Source: a bacterium (GTDB lineage Bacteria > Pseudomonadota > Alphaproteobacteria > Rs-D84 > CACZYB01). From it: 56,504 nt of DNA. The stretch is from assembly GCA_014803545.1 (NCBI GenBank), contig JAAVBN010000033.1:1-56504 (forward strand), given 5' to 3'. Below the pieces are notes generated by a model. That model did not search any database. It saw only the letters and a program-made list of their open reading frames with translations, and was not told the origin of the DNA. Of the stretch, positions 24,123-32,007 are shown piece after piece. The stretch's first letter is position 1. The number at the start of each line of letters is the position of its first letter. The position numbers and the translations under genes are program-made.

Positions 24123-24545
24123 ATGAACAAACTTAAATTATCTTTAATCGCAATCGCTACATTTGTAGCTTCAAACTCTAACGCCCAAACCTTCTATCAG
24201 TGCGTACCTAATGGCTGCCCTAATGGTCAATACTTTGACGGTGCAAACTGTAAAGCTCTCCCTGCTACACATACCCACACTGCTTGTGCAAATGGCAAGT
24301 ATTTTGATGGCGTTAATTGTAAAGATTTGCCAGCTACTTATACTCATCCAGTTTGTGCTGATGGACAATATTACAATGGTCAAAGTTGTAAAAATTTTCC
24401 AAAGTATTGTTCAGAAGTAAAAAAGGTAAGAATTAATAATGCAAAAGATCCAACACCAGCAGGATGGAATTGTTTTTTGGAAAGTTCTGGCACTAATGCT
24501 AGTTATAGAGATTATCTTTGTGCAAGGACTTATTTGTGCAATTGA
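24123..24545 (+). CDS. Gene B of cassette L3: secreted Cys-rich protein with three repeats
   Basis: 140 residues after AAAAAGGAGAAACT. A signal peptide (about 1-21, SNA-QT), the shared Q-T-F-Y-Q-C start, then three repeats of about 24 residues (C-x-x-G-x-Y-F-D-G-x-x-C-K, then L-P-A-T-x-T-H), covering about 31-97, and a tail with four more Cys. Same N-terminal pattern as the L1 copy, different body. Likely exported; role unknown. Confidence 0.75.
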   Translation: MNKLKLSLIAIATFVASNSNAQTFYQCVPNGCPNGQYFDGANCKALPATHTHTACANGKYFDGVNCKDLPATYTHPVCADGQYYNGQSCKNFPKYCSEVKKVRINNAKDPTPAGWNCFLESSGTNASYRDYLCARTYLCN

Positions 24546-24591
24546 TAAGTTTAGAAATATGATATCTAATAATGCTGTAATTCAATAAAAA

Positions 24592-24623
24592 CTCCCCAAG
24601 CATAAAAACTTGGGGGAATTTTT
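24592..24623 (+). terminator. Cassette L3 terminator
   Basis: TCCCCAAG (to 24600) pairs with CTTGGGGGA (from 24609), then T5. Shared with the convergent gene ending at 24622. Confidence 0.8.
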
Positions 24624-25590
24624 ATTCTGTTTCGTTTAAGCTTTTATGATAAACAATTTGATTTCCGCCCTTTGTTTTTGCTTTTTTAGAAGCCTCCGCC
24701 GCGGAAGCGATTAAGTCCTGTGGTGTTTCACCACTTATTGGATAGGTTGCAACACCCATACTTATAGATATATGTTCAATATCCTTGTGTAAAGCATAAG
24801 GTCCAGTTATTTTACTGAATATTTTTTCTGCCATTTTTTGAATGCTTTCTTGGGTATATATATCAAGAAGTATTATGCAGAAAATATCCGCTTTTACTCT
24901 TGCAACAGTATCACTTTTTTCAAGGGTATCCATTAAAAGAGAACCAAGGTTTTTAAGTATTGTATCGCCAGTTAAGTAATCGTGTTTGTTATCAAGCTCC
25001 TTGAACCTATCTATATCAATATAAAGTATGGAAAGAACCGACATATCCTTTTCAATTTTATGGATATTATGTTCTAATCTTTGTAAAAAAGAATTATAGT
25101 TTAGTGTCTTTGTGAGTGGGTCAATATTTGGGTCAAATGGAAGCTCGTTCATTTTTGAAATATATGAATAGATAGAAGAGCAGATACCGATAAAGTGGTT
25201 TGCCTCACCTATATCATTATAAATTGCGGAAAAATGTATTTCCATTGGGACTACGGCACCAGATTTGCTTCTTGCTAAAACTTGGCCGTTCCAGTAGCCG
25301 TTAAGGACCAAATCGCGGATAAAATTTTTAAAAGATAGGATATCACTTTGTCCACCGAAAAGGAAGTCTGGAATTTTTCCTATGATGTTTTCCTTTTCAT
25401 CAGAAATTAAATTGCAAAGGGCAGTATTGACAGAGGCGATTTTTCCAACGGCGTCAAGTATCATCATTGCGTCAGTTGAAAATTCAAATATGGTTGTTGC
25501 AAACGAGGCTAACTCCTTATTCGCAACAGGAATTTTATATGTTTCCGTTGATGTTGTGGAATTATTGTTTTTTAAGAATTTTGATAGCAT
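24622..25590 (-). CDS. PAS-GGDEF protein with degenerate catalytic site
   Basis: 322 residues, soluble. A PAS domain (about 28-145), then a GGDEF-fold domain (about 158-315). The metal motif I-D-I-D-R-F-K is intact, but the signature GGDEF is K-A-D-I-F (233-237), so both Gly and the Glu are lost and no RxxD inhibitory site precedes it. It is probably not an active diguanylate cyclase; it may bind GTP or act by protein contact. No EAL domain. Monocistronic, beside cassette L3. Confidence 0.85.
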   Translation of the reverse strand: MLSKFLKNNNSTTSTETYKIPVANKELASFATTIFEFSTDAMMILDAVGKIASVNTALCNLISDEKENIIGKIPDFLFGGQSDILSFKNFIRDLVLNGYWNGQVLARSKSGAVVPMEIHFSAIYNDIGEANHFIGICSSIYSYISKMNELPFDPNIDPLTKTLNYNSFLQRLEHNIHKIEKDMSVLSILYIDIDRFKELDNKHDYLTGDTILKNLGSLLMDTLEKSDTVARVKADIFCIILLDIYTQESIQKMAEKIFSKITGPYALHKDIEHISISMGVATYPISGETPQDLIASAAEASKKAKTKGGNQIVYHKSLNETE

Positions 25591-25659
25591 TTTTCCCTCT
25601 TGTCTTTTAAAGCTCCTTTTGTTATTATATAAGAAAAAATACTGAGGTCAATTAAAATT

Positions 25660-26241
25660 ATGAAAAGTCTTTATATAAATACTACTGGTGTTTTATTGCA
25701 ACTTTGTTTTAAAGAAGGGGACAAAGTTTGTAATTTTTTATCAGATGGTAGCAAGAGTCAATCGGAGGAGATTTTTGAGGCTATCTCATCGGTGTTGGGT
25801 GATGTTAAAATATCCGATTTAGATTTTGTCGTGGTGGTTGTTGGACCTGGGTCATTTACTGGGATAAGATTAGGGCTTTCTGTTGTTAAGGGATTTTTGA
25901 TTGCAACGGGTGTCCCAGTTGTTTGTGTTAATAATTTTGAGGCTGTATATTATACCTTTAAGGATAAATGTTTGAAAGAGTATAATATTTGCTTTGATGC
26001 AGGTGGTAAGGATTGTTATTTTGCAAAGCTTGATAAAGATGGTGAGCCTGTCGGTGGGTATTCTTTGATGTTAAAATCAGATGTTGTCTGTGATACTGTT
26101 GATTTTAAGATTGAGCCAGTAAAAGTATTAGAAGAGGTTGAGAGCAGTTTTGATAAGGCTTTGTTCGTTCAAAAGGATATAGAACCTTTGTATATAAAGC
26201 CACATTATGCAAAAAAGAAAGATTTGGGTTGTAATAAATAA
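25660..26241 (+). CDS. tsaB: tRNA N6-threonylcarbamoyladenosine protein TsaB
   Basis: 193 residues, ASKHA-type fold. It has the family motif G-P-G-S-F-T-G-I-R-L-G near 64-74. TsaB pairs with TsaD and TsaE to make t6A37 in ANN-reading tRNAs. Partners are not in the window. A virB2-like gene with its own promoter follows. Confidence 0.9.
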   Translation: MKSLYINTTGVLLQLCFKEGDKVCNFLSDGSKSQSEEIFEAISSVLGDVKISDLDFVVVVVGPGSFTGIRLGLSVVKGFLIATGVPVVCVNNFEAVYYTFKDKCLKEYNICFDAGGKDCYFAKLDKDGEPVGGYSLMLKSDVVCDTVDFKIEPVKVLEEVESSFDKALFVQKDIEPLYIKPHYAKKKDLGCNK

Positions 26242-26246
26242 AAAAC

Positions 26247-26275
26247 TTGCGTTATTAGTGAAATTTTGGTATACT
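26247..26275 (+). promoter_or_regulatory. Promoter of the VirB2-like gene
   Basis: TTGCGT (26247-26252), 17 bases, TATACT (26270-26275). Confidence 0.65.
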
Positions 26276-26308
26276 AAGGAAAGTAAGTTTAATTTATAGG
26301 AGAAAAAA

Positions 26309-26728
26309 ATGTCAATATTCAAATTTTTAACAAAAAAATCTACACTTATCTGTCTTGGACTTTTGGTTTTGGTTATGTTTGTTATTCCTGCTGATGTTTG
26401 GGCGCAAGCAAGACAAACTGGTGATGGAGCTCAAATTGTGGATAGGGGGTTAACTGGTCCGTTTGCAAAATTCTTACAACGTGGTAGCCAATTGTTTGCA
26501 TATACAAGAAATGCTTTGTTTGTTATAGCTGCCGTTGCTTTCTTAATGTATGCTTGGGGTGCAATAGAAAAGGGTGATATTGAATGGAAAAAGTTATTTA
26601 TGTTGATTGTTGCACTTGTTCTTCTTGGTGTTGCTGGATTTATTGTTTCTTATATGGCTGACCCAGAAAACAACAATGATATACAAGGAACATATAGAGG
26701 ATTAAAGGATACCAATGGTTGGGATTAA
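26309..26728 (+). CDS. virB2: VirB2/TrbC-like T4SS pilin
   Basis: 139 residues. A long signal peptide (about 1-32, VWA-QA), a short polar stretch, then two membrane helices (about 66-84 and 92-112) separated by a charged loop: the VirB2 pilin plan. It is longer at the C-terminus than many VirB2. Single gene, own promoter and terminator, as in lineages where vir genes are scattered. Confidence 0.7.
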   Translation: MSIFKFLTKKSTLICLGLLVLVMFVIPADVWAQARQTGDGAQIVDRGLTGPFAKFLQRGSQLFAYTRNALFVIAAVAFLMYAWGAIEKGDIEWKKLFMLIVALVLLGVAGFIVSYMADPENNNDIQGTYRGLKDTNGWD

Positions 26729-26748
26729 ACCTGAATTATAAATTAAGA

Positions 26749-26774
26749 AATCCCCAATTAATGGGGATTTTTTT
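26749..26774. terminator. Bidirectional terminator
   Basis: AATCCCC 26749-26755 pairs with GGGGATT 26763-26769, T-run follows; shared by convergent genes. Confidence 0.8.
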
Positions 26775-26777
26775 ATT

Positions 26778-27566
26778 TTAGAATGTATAATCGGTATATT
26801 TGAATTGGCGACGGGCTTCATTGTTTGCTTCTAAAATATCAAAGGCATTTTGCTTTTTATTTTCAAGGACCAATTTTCCGTATGTTGCAGTAAGTCCAGT
26901 TGGAGCTTCCTCCTCTACATTTAAAAGCCACTGATTTGGCTCTACATTTGGTTTACCATATTTAGATAAAACGAAATACCAAAATGCACGGCGACGTTCC
27001 TCCCTTTGGTATTTAAAGTTTAGTGAATCACCATATTTTTTATTTACGTCGTTTGTGTATTCTATTTTATAAACTTTGTTATCAGTTATAGGGCTTGTGA
27101 AATAGACATTTATATCTTCGTTTGTATCGTGTTTTTTGAATGATGCCCTGTAAATGTATTGCATTTTATCCTTTTTTGCGAGACCAGTGATGCAGGCCTT
27201 TAAATTTTCAGGGATAAGGATATCGTGTTTTCTGCATATTGAATCATAATTAAAAGAAAAATATTCTGGAATTTTGTATTCTATATCGGTTAGTTTATAT
27301 TTTCTTTCCTTTAAAACTTTGCGGACTTTCTTATAATCCATTTCAAGCATTACGCCAGCAATATCAAAATATTTTACACGTTCGTTAGTATCTGATACTA
27401 TGTAATCCTCTTCGCCTTCTTCTACATAATCTTCGTATTCTTCAATTTCGCCGTCTTCACCTATAAATTCTACATCATCTTCGTATGAATCCATATCCAT
27501 AATTTCTTGGGAATAAGTAATGGAGCTTATTGATAAGAATAGAAATGTTAGTAATGTTTTAAGCAA
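26778..27566 (-). CDS. Secreted protein with acidic tract, unknown
   Basis: 262 residues. A signal peptide (about 1-19), then a dense Asp/Glu stretch (about 23-60), then a basic-neutral globular domain with two Cys and many Lys/Tyr. Not recognised. The acidic patch after the signal recalls the lipoprotein at 10556 and the acidic linker of VirB10 at 32008. Confidence 0.65.
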   Translation of the reverse strand: MLKTLLTFLFLSISSITYSQEIMDMDSYEDDVEFIGEDGEIEEYEDYVEEGEEDYIVSDTNERVKYFDIAGVMLEMDYKKVRKVLKERKYKLTDIEYKIPEYFSFNYDSICRKHDILIPENLKACITGLAKKDKMQYIYRASFKKHDTNEDINVYFTSPITDNKVYKIEYTNDVNKKYGDSLNFKYQREERRRAFWYFVLSKYGKPNVEPNQWLLNVEEEAPTGLTATYGKLVLENKKQNAFDILEANNEARRQFKYTDYTF

Positions 27567-27618
27567 AATTTTCTCCTTTGAAAATCATTATAATATATAT
27601 TTTTTAAAAGTAAAATAA

Positions 27619-28464
27619 TTACTTTATTTTAAATTCGTTTATTATTTGTTGAAGCTGGTTTGTTTTTATTATTTCATTTAATCTTGTTTCAATTAAATCT
27701 TTTAGGGTAAATATTTCTCCGTTTAATGTTATTTTTTCGTGGGTTTTATTTTTATTTATTGCAATTAAATATGGAATTGAATTTGAGTATTTTAAGATTT
27801 TAAGGTTTTTAACCCTTGGATTGGTTTTGTTTTCTGTTAAATAATCAATGACTAGTTCAAGAGGGGTTATTAAAAATGTTTTTGTATTTAGTATTGTTTC
27901 CATTGCGGTATTTATATCCTTTATTGGAAGAGTTTTTATTGATGGCAAGCTCATATTTAAGTTTTCAATTGAGATAGGTTGATTTTTGACCGATAATTTA
28001 GATATTGTTTCAAATAAATCCTTTGTAAGTATATTTTTGTCCTCTACATTTGAACTGTTAATTACGATTGCTATATTATCATTGTAAATTGGTATTGGTA
28101 TGTAGTTTAAATAATCCAAATTGTTTTCATCAAATGTTATGCCTATTATTAAATCTATGCTTGGGTTTGATAGACTTAGCATTGAGGCTTGGATGGCTTC
28201 GTTATAATTTGTATATGGAATGTAGTTTAATTTTGTATTAGTATTTTTGAAAATTTCGGAAATTATGCTGTGGGCGGCACCATTGTAATTTGTGTTGTAG
28301 TAATTTTTGTTTGAGCTTTTGTTTGGGTTTAATGTTTGAATACCTATTGGTGCAGTGTAGGATATATTTATTGTTGAATTTTGGGCAAAAGAAAAATTCC
28401 TTATCAAACATAGGTTTAATAAAGTGTAGGTTAAGAATGTAATGAATTTTACCCCTCTTTTCAT
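27619..28464 (-). CDS. Periplasmic solute-binding-like protein (family 3)
   Basis: 281 residues. A signal peptide (about 1-27), then I-S-Y-T-A-P-I-G, a helix, and the strand-helix D-L-I-I-G-I-T-F-D followed by I-P-I-Y, as in amino-acid-binding SBP_bac_3 proteins. The domain is Asn-rich. No ABC permease or ATPase is nearby, so it may be an orphan receptor or have another role. The stop lies 3 bases before the start region of its neighbour's 3' end, so it is likely co-transcribed after lptG. Confidence 0.6.
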   Translation of the reverse strand: MKRGVKFITFLTYTLLNLCLIRNFSFAQNSTINISYTAPIGIQTLNPNKSSNKNYYNTNYNGAAHSIISEIFKNTNTKLNYIPYTNYNEAIQASMLSLSNPSIDLIIGITFDENNLDYLNYIPIPIYNDNIAIVINSSNVEDKNILTKDLFETISKLSVKNQPISIENLNMSLPSIKTLPIKDINTAMETILNTKTFLITPLELVIDYLTENKTNPRVKNLKILKYSNSIPYLIAINKNKTHEKITLNGEIFTLKDLIETRLNEIIKTNQLQQIINEFKIK

Positions 28465-28467
28465 TTT

Positions 28468-29580
28468 CTATCCGTCCTCTTCATAGAGTAAAATTGTTAT
28501 ACATAAAAGTATTGTGACAATAGGTATGGTTATGTTTGATATGAATATAGGGATTCTTCCAGATGTTCCGATTGCACGAACAACTTGATCCATAAAGAAT
28601 GCACCGAATCCGATTAAGATTCCGCCTGTGAGTTTGAAAATCAGGTTTGCTTGATTTCGTTTTGGGGATATGGAAAATATTGCTGAAATTAAAAGCATAG
28701 CGCAAAGTGTTAATGGTAAAAATAGTAATGTATAAAAATAGGATAAATGTTTTCGTGCGGAGAAACCAGATTTTTCAAAAAAGCTTATGAAACTTGGTAA
28801 TTCCCAGAAGGAAAAGCTTTCTGGTTCTGATGAATTTTCTTCTATTTTATCCGCAGTTAAATTTGTTGGATAATCGTATATTTCAAATTCATCAATAAAA
28901 AGTTTTGGATCAATTATTTTAACGTTGTTTAATATTAGTCTGTGGTCCTTTAATGTTGCTGAATCTGCCTCTATCCTTTTTAAAAAATTATTTTTAAGGT
29001 CGGTTATGAATATAGTTAAATTTTTTGCATTTAAGGTGTTATTTTCCTTTTTTATATATTCGGAGTATATAAAAGATTGGGTAAGGTCAGATTTTTCTTT
29101 TAACCATAAACCACTTTGTGAAAAAAGAAGTGGGTTAGAGGTTGTGATTTCGTATTTATAGTTTAGTCTTGAAACTCTTTTTTTAAGGGCGGAGCCGATA
29201 GGACTTAATACTGTCATATTTAATATGCCTATTGCTACACAAGCCCCTAAAATAGGGACTAAAAATTGCCATACTGATATTCCGATTGAGCGAATTACGG
29301 TAAGTTCAGATGTCCTTGATAACTTCCAGAAAGTGAGTATCCCTGCGAGCAATACTGATAATGGTAGGGTTGTTGTTAGGGTGTAGGATATATCAAGCAA
29401 GGCATATTGCATAGTGACACTGAAAGGAATGTCGCGGGCCTTTGTTGCAAATGATTTTAGATTGTTGATTATTGAAAATAGGGCTATTATACCAGCAATA
29501 CAGCAAAATACCAATCCAAATGATTTTATAAAGTGGATTGCTAAAAACTTGTATAGTATATTATATTTCTTTATTTTCAT
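28468..29580 (-). CDS. lptG: LptF/LptG-family LPS export permease
   Basis: 370 residues, YjgP/YjgQ family: three N-terminal membrane helices, a periplasmic beta-jellyroll (about 130-270), three C-terminal helices. Closest in plan to LptG (R-S-I-G-I-S-V-W near the coupling helix). It moves LPS from the inner membrane to the periplasmic bridge. The partner lptF is not in view. Confidence 0.85.
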   Translation of the reverse strand: MKIKKYNILYKFLAIHFIKSFGLVFCCIAGIIALFSIINNLKSFATKARDIPFSVTMQYALLDISYTLTTTLPLSVLLAGILTFWKLSRTSELTVIRSIGISVWQFLVPILGACVAIGILNMTVLSPIGSALKKRVSRLNYKYEITTSNPLLFSQSGLWLKEKSDLTQSFIYSEYIKKENNTLNAKNLTIFITDLKNNFLKRIEADSATLKDHRLILNNVKIIDPKLFIDEFEIYDYPTNLTADKIEENSSEPESFSFWELPSFISFFEKSGFSARKHLSYFYTLLFLPLTLCAMLLISAIFSISPKRNQANLIFKLTGGILIGFGAFFMDQVVRAIGTSGRIPIFISNITIPIVTILLCITILLYEEDG

Positions 29581-29624
29581 ACTTTTATTTATACTATATT
29601 ATTTAAGAAAATAAAGATATTTTT

Positions 29625-30515
29625 TTAGATTGATTTGAAGGAAACTATTTTATCCTTATCAATTATAGATAGAAAATATCCGCCAAGGTATCCTGCGGTT
29701 CGGATATTTATTCCGTTTATTGTTTCGTTAAGTGAGAATATTTTATCATCGGCATCTTTTACTGGATATGAAATTTCTGCGAGATGTAGGACTGTGCCGT
29801 TGAAAATTGCCGTAGAATCTATTACCTCGTATAAAGGGATTTCTAATCTGTGAAGGGCGCTTTTTAGCCATGTTTTTGTTGTGGTTTCAGATGTAGCAAT
29901 TACGATTAAGCTTCGGTCAAAATTCCAAAAATTGTCTGTGTATGTGATAAGATATTCTGGGGTTGTATCATTTGATTCAATTAATGGGATTTTATTTATG
30001 ACCTTTATGTTTTGTTTTTCTGGGGCAAGGATATTCATCCACCATACATCCTTTGGTGATGTTTTTGTGGCTGGAATTGATGCCATAAGGTTATTATTTT
30101 TTGTGATATTTTTAATTATATCTGTATAGGTTGGAAAAAGTTTATATTTTGTATTAAACAGAGGGAATATATTTTGAATGTGTGAAATTATTCCATTTAG
30201 TTCGTCAGATTTGTTTCCCTTTAATGATATGCCTATTTCAATATTTTTACTTTGCATATTAATAAGTTTTATTAGTCCGATTGTTGTTGATAGGGTTAAT
30301 TCGTCATATTTTCTTTCGTTTGTGATTTTTTCAGTTGTAAGGGATAGGGATTTTGATAAATCGTAGGTGCTTAGGTTTGTTTTTTGATTTAATTCGCCAA
30401 TAAGTTCTGTGCGTTTTTTTATTAAATCATATAATGATATATCAATTATATCTAAGGTTGAATTTATTTCCTTTACTTCATCACTGGTTAAAGTTTTTAA
30501 TTTTTTTGTAAGCAT
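29625..30515 (-). CDS. Chorismate-mutase-like protein
   Basis: 296 residues. The first 45 residues fit an AroQ-type chorismate mutase helix (I-D-I-x-L-Y-D-L-I-K-K-R-x-E-L). The rest resembles the prephenate-dehydratase/ACT-like second half found in some alphaproteobacterial CM proteins, but I see no clear T-R-F motif. Activity is uncertain. It may be regulatory or use another substrate. Confidence 0.5.
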   Translation of the reverse strand: MLTKKLKTLTSDEVKEINSTLDIIDISLYDLIKKRTELIGELNQKTNLSTYDLSKSLSLTTEKITNERKYDELTLSTTIGLIKLINMQSKNIEIGISLKGNKSDELNGIISHIQNIFPLFNTKYKLFPTYTDIIKNITKNNNLMASIPATKTSPKDVWWMNILAPEKQNIKVINKIPLIESNDTTPEYLITYTDNFWNFDRSLIVIATSETTTKTWLKSALHRLEIPLYEVIDSTAIFNGTVLHLAEISYPVKDADDKIFSLNETINGINIRTAGYLGGYFLSIIDKDKIVSFKSI

Positions 30516-30649
30516 TTTATCCTCTTAAATTTGACTTAGCTATTATATCAAAAAAAATGAAAAAGAGAAAGTATAAAATCATAAAATAAAAATGTATTGT
30601 AAAATTTCTTAATTTGGAGTAATTTATTTATATGAGGAGAGAGAATTAA

Positions 30650-31615
30650 ATGGCAAATGAAGTTTTAAATTCTGCACTTAAATACCTTGCGAATTGGTAT
30701 ATGCAATCTAATATAGAAGAGGTTGCAGTTAATAGAGAAGGGGAGGTGTGGCTTCGTCTTCGCGGGAAAAGAGAAATTCCTTGGGTAATGGAGAGGGATA
30801 GTCATTTATCAAAAGCTTATTTAACAGATATTATGAATATTATTGCAAATACGTATGAGGTTCCGTTTGATCCTGCGACAGGGATTCCTGTTGTGTATGC
30901 TACACTTCCTGGGGATCATAGATTTTCGGGGATTGCAGGTAAAAATGTCCTTTATGATAATGATGATATTGAGGGAGGAATTGCCCTTGCAATAAGGACC
31001 AAAAAGGATACTGTTGATTTTAATTTTGCCGATTATGGTTTGGTAAAGGGGGAGGAGTTGAAAAAGCTTTCGTCCCAGAATATAGAGCTATCAAGTGATC
31101 CTTATCAAAGGTTGATGGATGCAATTAGAAGAGGTGATCATATTTTGATAAGTGGTGCGACGGCGACTGGTAAAACAACTTTTTTAAATAATATTTTGGC
31201 GTTGTTAAGTCCGAATCTTCGTGTGATTACGATTGAGGATTCAAGGGAGTTAATTGTTCCACAAAAGAATCATATTCATTTGCTTTTGTCACGAACGGGG
31301 CAAACAAATATGTTTACATACAAAGATGTTATTGATTTGGTTGTGCGTATGACTCCTGATGCTATTATGGGTGGTGAAATTTCCACGGAAAATGCTGGTG
31401 CTATATGGGAGCTTATGGGAACAGGACATAAGCATTTCTATGCAACAATTCATGCCGAATCGGTTGAAGGTGTATATAAGGCCTTTATAGATAGGATTTT
31501 GCATACATTTCCAGAGCTTGATCAACAAAAGACTTTTGAGGAAATGAAAAAGAAGCTTCGTGTTGTGCAAATTGGACGTGAGGGTAATATAAGGGCGATT
31601 ACAGATATTGCCTAA
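30650..31615 (+). CDS. virB11: T4SS ATPase VirB11
   Basis: 321 residues. A PAS-like N-terminal domain, then a RecA-like core with Walker A G-A-T-A-T-G-K-T (169-176), an Asp box (I-T-I-E-D near 193-197), Walker B region M-G-G-E-I, and a His box with A-T-I-H-A-E-S. The hexamer powers pilus assembly and substrate passage at the inner membrane. It faces the minus-strand vir operon, separated by one small secreted protein gene. Confidence 0.9.
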   Translation: MANEVLNSALKYLANWYMQSNIEEVAVNREGEVWLRLRGKREIPWVMERDSHLSKAYLTDIMNIIANTYEVPFDPATGIPVVYATLPGDHRFSGIAGKNVLYDNDDIEGGIALAIRTKKDTVDFNFADYGLVKGEELKKLSSQNIELSSDPYQRLMDAIRRGDHILISGATATGKTTFLNNILALLSPNLRVITIEDSRELIVPQKNHIHLLLSRTGQTNMFTYKDVIDLVVRMTPDAIMGGEISTENAGAIWELMGTGHKHFYATIHAESVEGVYKAFIDRILHTFPELDQQKTFEEMKKKLRVVQIGREGNIRAITDIA

Positions 31616-31617
31616 AC

Positions 31618-31983
31618 TTATTTACCAAAAGGTTTAAGTGAAAATAAAACGACAAGTGGAGTTTCGGATTCAAATGTTAATGAAAGAGATTCATCTTCAC
31701 GTTTAAAAGTTATGACTTTTTTAGTATTAGATACTTCGTTCCAACCAAGTGATTTTAGGGTTGTTTCATAAAATTTTAGAAAGTCGTCCTTTGATAAATC
31801 ACTGCTTGAAACATATTGTTCAATTATTCTTATTTCTTCGGTGTCATAGGAAAAAGGTTCTTCTTCGTTAAGTCCGTCTTGAAGTGGAATTTCTTCAAAT
31901 GCGGACATAAAACCTTCGGCATAAGCATTAAAAGAAATAAATGTAAAAAGTGTTAAACATAGTATAAAAATTTTTTTAATCAT
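31618..31983 (-). CDS. Small secreted protein downstream of virB10
   Basis: 121 residues. A signal peptide (about 1-22, AYA-EG), an acidic middle, then a strand-rich C-terminal half with S-L-G-W and two further strands. It follows virB10 by 24 bases, so it is probably in the virB8-9-10 operon and may be a periplasmic accessory. Not recognised. It ends two bases from virB11. Confidence 0.6.
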   Translation of the reverse strand: MIKKIFILCLTLFTFISFNAYAEGFMSAFEEIPLQDGLNEEEPFSYDTEEIRIIEQYVSSSDLSKDDFLKFYETTLKSLGWNEVSNTKKVITFKREDESLSLTFESETPLVVLFSLKPFGK

Positions 31984-32007
31984 TTTTGTTTCCTTTATTA
32001 TTAAGAC

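Noticed and set aside
24123..24545. CRISPR or diversity-generating target from the internal repeats
   Set aside because: Repeats are coding and imperfect; no reverse transcriptase or cas gene in the window.
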